64,000 nt of DNA from a virus, in the IMG/VR virus record IMGVR_UViG_3300043639_000076, positions 1-64,000 of that record; one strand, written 5' to 3'. Below, piece after piece: positions 53,321-60,885 of this stretch. The first letter of the stretch is position 1. Each line of letters starts with the position of its first letter. The notes beneath the pieces are model-generated. The model was not told the DNA's origin and did not search any database. It saw only the letters and a program-made list of their open reading frames with translations. The position numbers and the translations under genes were made by a program.

Positions 53321-53370
53321 TTGACAGGTCATTCGCGGTAAGAATAGCTTATCGACCGTGCCGATGGCAA
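53321..53370. promoter_or_regulatory. divergent overlapping promoters with palindromic operator
   Basis: Rightward: TTGACA 53321-53326 and TAGCTT 53345-53350, spacer 18. Leftward: TTGCCA (53370-53365) and TATTCT (53346-53341), spacer 18. Both -10 elements lie within an imperfect palindrome, CGGTAAG-AATAG-CTTATCG at 53336-53354 (6 of 7 arm pairs). Binding there would block both promoters. Confidence 0.5.
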
Positions 53371-53400
53371 TTCCGCCGCAGGGCACGCGAGGAGACGAAA

Positions 53401-54402
53401 ATGGCTGCTATCCCCAAGGGTGACGGGTGGAAACCCGCCGTCACGCTGAGTCTCGATACCGCCGGGACCAACGCTTTCGAGGAGGCCAAGAAGCAATTCG
53501 CCGAATGGTCGAAGACCCAGCCGCCGCCGGGTCCGATCGGCATGCAGAACGGCTGGTACGACATCACGCCGAAAATCGCCGAGGACTTGTTGCGGCGCAA
53601 TATCGGTAACCGCAAGGCCACGTTGTCCGTCGTCAAGAAATACGCCAAGGCGATGAAGAGCGGGGACTGGGTGGGCACCGGACAGCCGATCCTGGTCAAC
53701 AAAGACGGCAAGCTGGAGGACGCCGCGCATCGTTGCTGGGCTTCCTATCTGGGGCAGGTGACCTTCCACAGCTACGTGATCACCGACGTTCCGGTCGTCG
53801 CGGATCTGTTCGCCTACCTGGATGACTGCAAGCCGCGCAGCGTCGCCGACGCGCTCTACACGTCGGGGTCGAACGGCTTGTCGGGCGTGCTGGCGGCGAC
53901 GATCAAGCTGGCCGGCCGCTATGACGACGGCACGCTGAACGCGTTTCAGGGGAGCCGCTCCGGCGACATGAGCGTGCGGGAGGCGCTGGCTTATTCCCGG
54001 TTCCACCCGCGGCTGGGCGAGGTCACCCATCTGGTCATGTCGGACTATTCGAACGCCGTCGATGCGATCGGTCATAAGGCGGTGGCCGCGTTGTTCTGTT
54101 GGAAAGTCGAGGAGGCGTTCGGTCACGAAGTGCTGGATGATTTCCTGGTCGCGATGGCGGCGGATGATCTGGAAGTGGATGATCCGATCGTAGGTTACCA
54201 GTCGCGGCTTCTCAAACAGGAAAAGATGAAGGAGCCACTGAAGGCACCGCACATGCTGGCGCTCCTGATCAAGGCGTTCCAGCTTCGCGCCGCCGGCCAG
54301 AAGATCAACGTCAAGAAGGGGCTGTACCTGACCGACAGCGAGCCGTTCCCGCAGATCGAGGACGCCCAGATCGACGCGGCGATGGCGGAAGCGGCCGACT
54401 GA
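53401..54402 (+). CDS. ParB/sulfiredoxin-like protein
   Basis: A 333-residue protein. The central GTGQPILVNKDGKLEDAAHR block resembles the ParB/sulfiredoxin-type core (usually with G-x-H-R, here A-A-H-R), followed by ITDVPVVADLFAYLDD. C-terminal helical half. Such phage proteins act in DNA binding or as nucleases. Here it opens the operon under the divergent switch. An in-frame extension to 53266 shadows the repressor gene and is rejected. It ends before a strong terminator. Confidence 0.65.
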   Translation: MAAIPKGDGWKPAVTLSLDTAGTNAFEEAKKQFAEWSKTQPPPGPIGMQNGWYDITPKIAEDLLRRNIGNRKATLSVVKKYAKAMKSGDWVGTGQPILVNKDGKLEDAAHRCWASYLGQVTFHSYVITDVPVVADLFAYLDDCKPRSVADALYTSGSNGLSGVLAATIKLAGRYDDGTLNAFQGSRSGDMSVREALAYSRFHPRLGEVTHLVMSDYSNAVDAIGHKAVAALFCWKVEEAFGHEVLDDFLVAMAADDLEVDDPIVGYQSRLLKQEKMKEPLKAPHMLALLIKAFQLRAAGQKINVKKGLYLTDSEPFPQIEDAQIDAAMAEAAD

Positions 54403-54426
54403 TTTTGGTTGGTCGATCGAAACCAG

Positions 54427-54456
54427 GGGGGTGGGGAAACCCGCCCCCTTTTTTTT
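54427..54456 (+). terminator. intrinsic terminator after ParB-like gene
   Basis: GGGGGTGGG (54427-54435) pairs with CCCGCCCCC (54440-54448), one G-U pair, loop GAAA, then eight T. It lies between 54402 and the next start at 54480, so the next gene may need its own promoter or readthrough. Confidence 0.88.
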
Positions 54457-54479
54457 CATGATGGGGTGATGGTGTTTCA

Positions 54480-55538
54480 ATGAAAAAGTCTGATGTTTCC
54501 TCCGTTCCGAACGCGCCGGATCTGATGCGCCGTCTTCGCGATACGGACTTCGATGACGACCGGTTACGGAAATCGCTGGAGGCCAACGGCTGGGTCAGTG
54601 AACTGCCGGCGATCATGGATGAGCATGGCGTGGTGCTGATCGGCGAACGGCGGGTGCGGATCGCCGGCGAGATCGGCATCGAGCCGGTGATCCGGCGGGT
54701 CGAGTTCGGTGCCGGCGCGGAAGTCGATGTCGCGCGCGTCAGGCTGGCGATGGTGTCCAACGCCGGCGGCGTGGCGATGTCGCCCAACGAGCGGCGTCGG
54801 CTCGCCAACCATCTGTTCGGGCTTGCCTGGACCCAACAGGCGACCGCCTACGCGCTTGGCGTGAGCCAGCGGCAGATCAAACGCGACGTCAATCATGTGG
54901 ACAGCACGGCCAAACCAAAGCGCGGAAGGCCGGCGAAACCATCGTTTGTCCCCAGAAAAGCGGCCAGGAATCCAGAGTTTGATTTCGCCGCGAAGCCGGA
55001 GAAGGTGGCGAGCGAACCGCCGCGGCCGAAACCGGTGCCGGCATGGAAGATGGCGGTCGGCGTCTCGCCGCCGCGGGAACTGACCGGCAAACCCGGTCCC
55101 GGCTCCTCCATCGAGGAGCATAACGCCTACGATGAGGAGTATGGCCGCACGCCGCTGCACCCCAAGGTCGTCATGGACCTGACCCGCGCCGCTCGGCGGG
55201 TCAGCAGCCTGACCGAATGCGTGGCCGGCGTGGAGCGTGCCGATCGACCTACCGTCGAGGGGTATCTGGAAGCGGTCGAGGCCATGCTGGCTTACGTTCC
55301 GGACAAAGACCAGACTGATGGACGCGAGAACGATTACGCGGCCGAGGCGCGCAAATCGCTCTCGCGCATGCGTAAGGCGCTGCCGGGTGCGCTGACGAAA
55401 CTCCAGGATCTGGAAGATCGACTGCGCCGGCGCGACGGGGACAAGGTCAAATCACAGCCGGTACCGGAAGTGGTGCATGAGATCGTGTCGCCGGAGTCCG
55501 AGATCATGCGGCCGGCCTGGGCGAGAGCAAGGCCATGA
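54480..55538 (+). CDS. ParB-like protein with HTH
   Basis: A 352-residue protein. Residues 20-75 (SLEANGWVSELPAIMDEHG, VVLIGERRVRIAGEIGI) are a ParB N-terminal-type domain with G-E-R-R in place of the usual G-x-x-R. A helix-turn-helix follows at WTQQATAYALGVSQRQIKRD. The rest is charged and helical. A DNA-binding regulator or partition-like protein. No ParA was found nearby. Confidence 0.75.
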   Translation: MKKSDVSSVPNAPDLMRRLRDTDFDDDRLRKSLEANGWVSELPAIMDEHGVVLIGERRVRIAGEIGIEPVIRRVEFGAGAEVDVARVRLAMVSNAGGVAMSPNERRRLANHLFGLAWTQQATAYALGVSQRQIKRDVNHVDSTAKPKRGRPAKPSFVPRKAARNPEFDFAAKPEKVASEPPRPKPVPAWKMAVGVSPPRELTGKPGPGSSIEEHNAYDEEYGRTPLHPKVVMDLTRAARRVSSLTECVAGVERADRPTVEGYLEAVEAMLAYVPDKDQTDGRENDYAAEARKSLSRMRKALPGALTKLQDLEDRLRRRDGDKVKSQPVPEVVHEIVSPESEIMRPAWARARP

Positions 55539-55554
55539 GCGACTGGTAACCGTC

Positions 55555-55917
55555 ATGCCACGAAAAAATTCAAACCAAATGGGTCTGTTCGAACCGCACA
55601 CCCGCGCGCGGCCTGGCGATCCCGATACATCGCATGCCGCCGCGAGGCGCATCCAGCATACGATGACGGATATTCAGCATAAGGTGTTGACTTACTTCCG
55701 CGCGATTTATCCGCGCGCGATCACCGACCTGGACCTCCAGGCGTATTTCAATGATGACAAAAGCACCTACCGCACCCGGCGCTCGGAACTGGTCGCGATG
55801 GGGTTGATCGTTGATACCTTGCAGCGACGCTTTCAGGACGGTTCGAATCGCGTGTTGTGGGTCGCGGTGAAAGAGGAGCCGGAACATGAGGGTCCGCGTC
55901 AGGAAGACATCTTTTGA
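55555..55917 (+). CDS. winged-helix-like DNA-binding protein
   Basis: A 120-residue protein from ATG 55555. Opens with a PGDPDTSHAAARRI motif seen in phage HTH proteins, then a winged-helix-like segment (YPRAITDLDLQAYFND, YRTRRSELVAMGLIVDT). It probably regulates nearby genes. The C-terminus overlaps the next gene by 32 bases. An in-frame extension back to 55477 is unlikely. Confidence 0.6.
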   Translation: MPRKNSNQMGLFEPHTRARPGDPDTSHAAARRIQHTMTDIQHKVLTYFRAIYPRAITDLDLQAYFNDDKSTYRTRRSELVAMGLIVDTLQRRFQDGSNRVLWVAVKEEPEHEGPRQEDIF

Positions 55918-56161
55918 TGAACTGAAGCGGCTCGACGCGGCGCGCCGGCGCGAGGAGGCGTTTCGTCTGGAGAACGGTACCGTGCGCCACTGGGTGGAGT
56001 GCCATGGCCTGTCCACGCGTGTCGCGCGGCTCCTGGCCAATGATGGGTTTCACAATCTGGCATCGTTACGCTCGGGCAAATGGTTTCTGATCCCGCGTTG
56101 CGGCGAGAAGATGCGGCTGGAGATCTTCAGGTTGTTGGGAAGGATCGAGAATGAGCGATGA
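55886..56161 (+). CDS. small protein with alpha-CTD-like helix-hairpin-helix
   Basis: A 91-residue protein. The C-terminal half, LSTRVARLLANDGFHNLASL, then FLIPRCGEKMRLEIFRLLG, closely follows the pattern of RNA polymerase alpha C-terminal domains (L-S-x-R-x-x-x-x-L...G-I...L...I-x-x-x-G-x-K...I...L). It might bind DNA or mimic the alpha CTD. Overlaps both neighbours. Resemblance is by eye. Confidence 0.6.
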   Translation: MRVRVRKTSFDELKRLDAARRREEAFRLENGTVRHWVECHGLSTRVARLLANDGFHNLASLRSGKWFLIPRCGEKMRLEIFRLLGRIENER

Positions 56162-56441
56162 CATGAGCCATCGGCTGGTGGCGCTGACGCGGGCGGTGGA
56201 CATGACCCTGGTCACCGCGCATGGGCTGCTGCACGATCTTCTGGCGCACCATGAAAAGGCCGGGACCGTGATGCCGCCATTCCGGATCGTGTCGGGTGAT
56301 CTGACGGTGGAGGAGAACCGCAGCGCCTCGATGGCGGCGGCGCTGCGGGCCTACGGTGGGGTGCCGGGGCCATTATTCAATTTGTGGCAACACCTGGCGG
56401 CGTTCGACCAGCTTCGTTTGGCGTGGCTGGGAGGAAGATGA
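56151..56441 (+). CDS. hypothetical protein, 96 aa
   Basis: Helical, with a His-rich part (VTAHGLLHDLLAHHEKAG) and a C-terminal FNLWQHLAAFDQLRLAWLG. Overlaps the previous gene by 11 bases and the next by one. No family recognised. Confidence 0.6.
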   Translation: MSDDMSHRLVALTRAVDMTLVTAHGLLHDLLAHHEKAGTVMPPFRIVSGDLTVEENRSASMAAALRAYGGVPGPLFNLWQHLAAFDQLRLAWLGGR

Positions 56442-56860
56442 TGGGCACGCCGATGACGGATGACGCGGTGAAGACCTTGCGTGAATACGTGAAGCGAGCG
56501 GCGTGGGACATGGTTTACGCCGAACATATGCGTCTGCTGAATCGGCGGCGGCTTTCTTTCATCAAGGAAATTCTGCGCCGCGGCGGATTTCCCACGAACA
56601 TCCCGGCGTCGGGAGACGACGACGAAAGTGATGAAGATACCTGCCTGACCGTTGAGGAATTCGCCGCCTGGATGATCTCCGATGCGAAGACCAGCATTGA
56701 ATTCCATGAAAATAATATGCCGCGCTACACGGCGAAATTCGCTTGCGTGCGGATCATGGTCGATCAAATCGATTGTGGCCTGGATGTCGAGGACGTCCTG
56801 CGCGGGGTGCGCGCCGAGATGGAAGAGAAATGGCCGTTGCTGGGAGCGGGGGGCGAATGA
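56441..56860 (+). CDS. hypothetical protein, 139 aa
   Basis: ATG 56441 follows GGGAGG at 56429-56434 (ATG 56438 and 56453 are in frame). Helical with an acidic stretch in the middle (SGDDDESDEDT), then IRIMVDQIDCG-like C-terminal helices. No family recognised. Its end overlaps the next gene. Confidence 0.6.
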   Translation: MGTPMTDDAVKTLREYVKRAAWDMVYAEHMRLLNRRRLSFIKEILRRGGFPTNIPASGDDDESDEDTCLTVEEFAAWMISDAKTSIEFHENNMPRYTAKFACVRIMVDQIDCGLDVEDVLRGVRAEMEEKWPLLGAGGE

Positions 56861-57237
56861 CCCGCCAGGTCTACGAGGTCGTTTTCGCGTGGACCGAGAT
56901 GGCCGAGGCCATCGCCGCGAAAGTCGCTGACGGCGACAAGGGAGCGGCGCGGGTGATGTTCATGATGGAGGCGGCGGCGGTGCGCTGGATCGATGATCCG
57001 GCGCGCTCGTGCTGTCTGCTGTGCGAGCGCACCGTGACGCTGGAAGGCTGGCATCTGGTCGGTGGGATGTTCGATGACGATGATGGTCTGCGCTGCACGT
57101 TCTATGTCTGCGACGATTGTGGACCGCCGTTGAAAATGAACCTGATGGCGACGATCAGGGACAAGATGGCCAGGGTCATGCACGCCGACGTCAACGTGAT
57201 CCACGGCGTGGGGCGGAACGGTGAAGGGCACGCGTGA
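56857..57237 (+). CDS. hypothetical protein with zinc-knuckle cysteines
   Basis: A 126-residue protein, start overlapping the previous gene. Two cysteine pairs, CCLLC (with one extra Cys) and CDDC (with GPPL), flank a 40-residue segment, suggesting a zinc site. Helical at both ends. No family recognised. Confidence 0.6.
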   Translation: MTRQVYEVVFAWTEMAEAIAAKVADGDKGAARVMFMMEAAAVRWIDDPARSCCLLCERTVTLEGWHLVGGMFDDDDGLRCTFYVCDDCGPPLKMNLMATIRDKMARVMHADVNVIHGVGRNGEGHA

Positions 57238-57470
57238 TGAAAGTTCCGGCCTGGGGACGCTGCACCTTCTGCCATTCATATCAGCCCCGGATCATCCTGG
57301 AGTGCCAGGTTGAACCGGATGACGGCGGTTACACCCAGTTGTTCAGGTTTTTTTGTAATGCCGCGTGTCATGCGAACTGGGGCACCAATCAGGAAAAGCC
57401 GCCGATCGGCAAAGCGAAAGGGAAACCAGTGAAAGTCGTTCGGAAAGTTCAGGTGGGACTGGGATTATGA
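57237..57470 (+). CDS. small zinc-finger-like protein
   Basis: ATG 57237 overlaps the previous stop. GTG 57234 is in frame. CTFCHSYQ and CNAACHANW give four cysteines in two pairs, as in a zinc finger. The C-terminus is basic (GKAKGKPVKVVRKVQV), consistent with nucleic-acid binding. Overlaps the next start. Confidence 0.6.
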   Translation: MKVPAWGRCTFCHSYQPRIILECQVEPDDGGYTQLFRFFCNAACHANWGTNQEKPPIGKAKGKPVKVVRKVQVGLGL

Positions 57471-57631
57471 AAGTCAGCGAGAGCGATGATCTGCTGCGGG
57501 CGCGGATCGAGGAACTGGAACGCCTGGTGGCGGACCTGACCCGGCATAATGTTGAGTTGCGCGAGACGGTGAAGGCGTTGCTGGAGCCGACGAAAGCGCC
57601 GATCGACACCATGGGTGGTCGGTTCGGATGA
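57467..57631 (+). CDS. small coiled-coil protein, 54 aa
   Basis: ATG overlaps the previous stop. Mostly a coiled coil (RARIEELERLVADLTRHNVE) with Leu heptads. The stop overlaps the next gene as ATGA. No family recognised. Confidence 0.55.
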   Translation: MKVSESDDLLRARIEELERLVADLTRHNVELRETVKALLEPTKAPIDTMGGRFG

Positions 57632-57759
57632 TGTTCCGGCTTTACCTCGTGTTGGGCCTGACGGTGTTTCTGGTTATTCTGGTGGTGGGATGCATCGTTG
57701 TCGTCGTCCAATCAGATACCGGCATCGAACGCCTTCAGACGGAGCCGCCCCGCATGTGA
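57628..57759 (+). CDS. small single-TM protein, 43 aa
   Basis: ATG overlaps the upstream stop. One strong hydrophobic helix (LYLVLGLTVFLVILVVGCIV), then a short soluble tail. Not a convincing holin by position, far from the lysis genes. Might be a membrane anchor for the coiled-coil partner. Confidence 0.5.
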   Translation: MMFRLYLVLGLTVFLVILVVGCIVVVVQSDTGIERLQTEPPRM

Positions 57760-57896
57760 GGTGGGAGGGCCGGCGTCGGAAGAGTTTACGGTTCGCCGCC
57801 AAACGCCGAGTTTCGTTCTTTAAGCTGTTGTTCTTATTATTCCATCCCAAGAAACGAGACGAGACGATTGTGCATTCCAGTAAAAGGGAACCCTCC

Positions 57897-57943
57897 TACA
57901 ATGGATAACGCGGCGGGATAGACGCCGCGTCATCCATGGGAGA
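57897..57943 (+). promoter_or_regulatory. leader of PEP-CTERM genes: -10, hairpin and Shine-Dalgarno
   Basis: A TACAAT-like -10 (57897-57902) lacks a clear -35. The leader folds: ATGGAT 57901-57906 with ATCCAT 57932-57937, and ACGCGGCG 57908-57915 with CGCCGCGT 57923-57930, one mismatch between. GGGAGA follows at 57938-57943, so the hairpin could hide or expose the ribosome-binding site. Confidence 0.5.
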
Positions 57944-57950
57944 CATCACC

Positions 57951-58676
57951 TTGAGAAAGTTACTCTACGCGGCCACGGCTCTGAGTGCCATGGCCTTTGT
58001 GCAGCCCGCGTCGGCGGTGTTGCAGATCAGCGCCGACATCAACGGCGCGCTGTTTAGCTGCCAGGATCAGGCGGCATGCGACACCAACGTCACGCCTGGC
58101 ATCCTGTCCATCGCCGATCAGACCATCGGCGGCGTGCAGTTCCTGGGATCGGCGCAGACCCAGGTCATCGGCGCGACCAACTCACTCAACACCTCGACTT
58201 TTCAGGTCAACAACCTGACCGGCGGCACGGTGCCGATCACGGTGGCGATCTCGGGCACCAACTTCCAGGGTCCGGTGCTGGCGTTCTCGGCGTCCGGTTC
58301 AGGGACGTTCCAGACCGCCGATGGGTCATCGGCGACCTTGACGTTCTGGGGTAGCGCGCTGAACGAGCAAGGCGCGGACACGCCCACCGATCTGCCGGGT
58401 GTGTTGCTGGCGACGATGACGGAGGTGGCGACGGGCGACACGGATTCGTTCAACCAGGACTTCAGCGGGCCGTTCGCGGGACCGGCGCTCTACTCGATGA
58501 GCCTGGGAACGTCGGGTTTCCTGACGGCTGGCGGGTCGCTGGTCGGTCGGTCACAGGCCATCGTCACCCGTGAGGATGTGCCGGAACCGGCCAGCCTCGC
58601 GATCCTGGGTGCCGGTCTGGTGGGTCTGGGGCTGACGCGCCGCTTCCGGCGCGATAGCTTTGAGGTGGCGGCATGA
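57951..58676 (+). CDS. secreted protein with PEP-CTERM sorting signal (1)
   Basis: A 241-residue protein. TTG 57951 is preferred since GGGAGA lies 7 bases before it. ATG 57936 has no site. N-terminal signal peptide with ALSAMAFVQPASA cleavage region, then a Thr/Gly/Asn-rich beta domain, then the sorting signal: VPEPASLAILGAGLVG, followed by an RRFRR basic stop. In the known pathway host EpsH/exosortase recognises PEP-CTERM. The substrate is probably exported to the cell surface or matrix. Confidence 0.85.
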   Translation: MRKLLYAATALSAMAFVQPASAVLQISADINGALFSCQDQAACDTNVTPGILSIADQTIGGVQFLGSAQTQVIGATNSLNTSTFQVNNLTGGTVPITVAISGTNFQGPVLAFSASGSGTFQTADGSSATLTFWGSALNEQGADTPTDLPGVLLATMTEVATGDTDSFNQDFSGPFAGPALYSMSLGTSGFLTAGGSLVGRSQAIVTREDVPEPASLAILGAGLVGLGLTRRFRRDSFEVAA

Positions 58677-59473
58677 ACAGGGCGACAACCTTTCACGCGG
58701 CCATCGTCGGAGCCATGGGTGTCCTCGCCGTCGCCCTGGCTCCGACTCCGGTCGCCGCGCATCTCGTGTTCCAGGGTGGTATCGATCTTGGTGGCACCGG
58801 GTTGGGCGCGGTCGATACGATTTTGACCATGAATGGTCAGGGATCGGAGACTGAGGAGTCGGGCAAGGTATCGTGGAACGGCACGACCAACGTCGTCGTG
58901 GGCGATCCCACGGGCGTCGGCGGGCCGTTGGCGGGCGGGGCGTATACCCTGGCTGGGTCCACGACGATGACCGGGCAGAACCACACGGTGACCATGACGC
59001 AAACCGGCTGGACCGCGGGGGAGGGGCTTGGCATCGTGTTCAACCCGGCGGAACCCGGCCCGGTGGGTGGGGCGGCGAACGCGATCACGTTGCGCCAGAT
59101 GACCATGACGATCTACGCGTCAGACGGCTCGGTGCAGTTCACCGCGCCGTGGTCGGAAGGGCCGTTGACCTTGCTGGCGGTCGATCCTGGGACCGGCAAT
59201 ACCGGTTATCTGTTCACCCTGGATCAGGCCGAGACGAACGCGCTCAACCATGTCACGGGGATCGGGCCTGATAGCCGCGTGGGCCTGTTCGCCTACGTCA
59301 CCGATGCCACGGGCGGTAACGAGACGTTCTTTGGCACCGTGATCCAGGCTGGTCTTTGCGACGACTGCACGATCACCCCGGTGATCGTGGACACGCCGGA
59401 ACCGGTGTCCATGGCGTTGCTGGGATCGGGGCTGGTCGGCCTCGCCGTGGCGCGTCGGCGTCGCCGTGCCTGA
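58673..59473 (+). CDS. secreted protein with PEP-CTERM sorting signal (2)
   Basis: A 266-residue protein that overlaps the first by four bases. Signal peptide with VALAPTPVAA, a beta-rich Gly/Thr domain with VTMTQTGWTAGEG and a cysteine pair (CDDC), then the sorting signal TPEPVSMALLGSGLVG and a basic RRRRR tail. The sequence is not a duplicate of the first beyond the signals, so it is probably a paired surface component. Host exosortase would be needed. Confidence 0.85.
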   Translation: MNRATTFHAAIVGAMGVLAVALAPTPVAAHLVFQGGIDLGGTGLGAVDTILTMNGQGSETEESGKVSWNGTTNVVVGDPTGVGGPLAGGAYTLAGSTTMTGQNHTVTMTQTGWTAGEGLGIVFNPAEPGPVGGAANAITLRQMTMTIYASDGSVQFTAPWSEGPLTLLAVDPGTGNTGYLFTLDQAETNALNHVTGIGPDSRVGLFAYVTDATGGNETFFGTVIQAGLCDDCTITPVIVDTPEPVSMALLGSGLVGLAVARRRRRA

Positions 59474-59549
59474 TGGTTTGGCCCGGTTGGCGGCGCTCGT
59501 GCTGTTCATCTGGGCGGTGATTTGCCTCGCGGTCTGGACCGTGTGGTGA
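59466..59549 (+). CDS. possible tiny membrane peptide
   Basis: GTG start overlapping the end of the second PEP-CTERM gene. Encodes 27 residues, mostly one hydrophobic helix (AALVLFIWAVICLAVW). Could be a real small membrane protein or chance. Confidence 0.3.
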   Translation: MPDGLARLAALVLFIWAVICLAVWTVW

Positions 59550-59623
59550 CGAGGTTGGCCTGGATATCCCCACCCCCTCCAGGCCGACAGGCGATGGTCT
59601 ATCATCGTCACGACCCCCAACTG

Positions 59624-59671
59624 GACCCGGTTTCCGCCTCTTGCCAGAGGGCTGGAGCCGGGTCTTTTTTT
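59624..59671 (+). terminator. intrinsic terminator closing the PEP-CTERM unit
   Basis: GACCCGG (59624-59630) pairs with CCGGGTC (59658-59664), with inner pairing of CCTC and GAGG, followed by seven T. It ends the rightward unit and faces the end of the leftward beta-helix gene. Confidence 0.88.
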
Positions 59672-60848
59672 AGTTCGACCAGCGGTCGCCGGGAATCACC
59701 CCCAGCACCGTGGTGCTGTTCATTTCCTTGCTGAACACTTTCAGGGTCTGCGGTTTGGTGGACAGTTTCGGATTGAGCGCGGCCCAGGCCGCGAAATCGG
59801 CGAGGATAGTGGCGTGGTATTGCTCGAGTGGAGAGAGGACCGGTGATGGCGGTGGGTCAGGCGTGGGCATGGGTGGGATCGGCGGTGGCGGCTGTTCTGG
59901 TGGCGGTGGCGACGGCGACGGTGGTGGTGATGCTCCTGATCCAAGGAAAGCGATGGGAGCGAGGTCGAGGACCGGCCGATCCGCGAGAGTGACGATGTTC
60001 GACGGGGTCACTGGTCCCGACACAGCCTGTGATCCAAACACATTGATGTTAGTATATGTAACGGGCACGTTAGTCGCGTTCCAGAGGCTGGTGCCACTGG
60101 AGCGGTCGTTGATGATGGTGTCGCCGTCGATCGTGGCGCTGGCGTTGGCGATCAGGTTGCCTTCCTCGCCGTAGGCGATGATGGCGGGGTTCTGCGTGTT
60201 CGGGCCTTGCTGGATGATGTTGTTGGCGATCGTGGCGTTACCGCCGTTCGGCAGGTCGATGGAGTAGCTGGCGCTGCCGGCGTTGTCGAAGATTCGGTTG
60301 CCGGTGATGACGTTGTTGGTGGCGCGGGATTTGACCTCGTGGCCGATCACGGCGTCGTGGATATAGCTGTTGGTCAACGTGAAAGTGTTGAGCGGGCCTA
60401 CGTAGATGTTGTGGGTATGGCCGTCGCCGCCGATCCCGTTGTGGCTGAATTCCGAGTTGGTGATGGTGATGTTGCCGGCGGGATCGGCGGCGGCGAGGAT
60501 GCCGTCCTGGTTGTCGTGGATGAAGACGTTGTCCAGCGTGAGGTTGCCGCCCTGGTAGCGAATGCCGGCCCCGTTGGCGTCGGGCACGGTCACGCCGGAT
60601 ATGTCGAAGCCGCTGATGGTGACGTTGCCGCTCTCGGTGATGTAGGCCTTGCCATCCGGCGGTTGCGCCGTGGCGAGAAGCTTCACCCAGCCGCCTTGGG
60701 CGATCAGCGTCAGGTCGTGGTCGATCTGGAGCCAGTCGTTGGTGTAGGTGCCGGCATTGACGGTGATGGTGTCGCCGGCGGATGAGGCGGCGACGGCGGC
60801 TGAGATGGTGGCGTAGGCTTGGTTTTGTCCGACCGAGAGGATGGCCAT
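59670..60848 (-). CDS. right-handed beta-helix protein
   Basis: A 392-residue protein. ATG 60848 with AAGGAA on the leftward strand is chosen over 60992, which would extend into the divergent gene. Residues 20-270 show the repeat pattern of a pectate-lyase-like beta-helix (ITESGNVTISGFDISGVT, GGNLTLDNVFIHDNQDG). A Pro-rich linker follows (about 315-345), then a C-terminal domain with EQYHATILADFAAW. Candidate surface or depolymerase-type protein. No catalytic residues are clear. Confidence 0.75.
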   Translation of the reverse strand: MAILSVGQNQAYATISAAVAASSAGDTITVNAGTYTNDWLQIDHDLTLIAQGGWVKLLATAQPPDGKAYITESGNVTISGFDISGVTVPDANGAGIRYQGGNLTLDNVFIHDNQDGILAAADPAGNITITNSEFSHNGIGGDGHTHNIYVGPLNTFTLTNSYIHDAVIGHEVKSRATNNVITGNRIFDNAGSASYSIDLPNGGNATIANNIIQQGPNTQNPAIIAYGEEGNLIANASATIDGDTIINDRSSGTSLWNATNVPVTYTNINVFGSQAVSGPVTPSNIVTLADRPVLDLAPIAFLGSGASPPPSPSPPPPEQPPPPIPPMPTPDPPPSPVLSPLEQYHATILADFAAWAALNPKLSTKPQTLKVFSKEMNSTTVLGVIPGDRWSN

Positions 60849-60885
60849 TTGGTGGTTCCTTGTGTGGTCGGGTCGGAGGTGTCGC

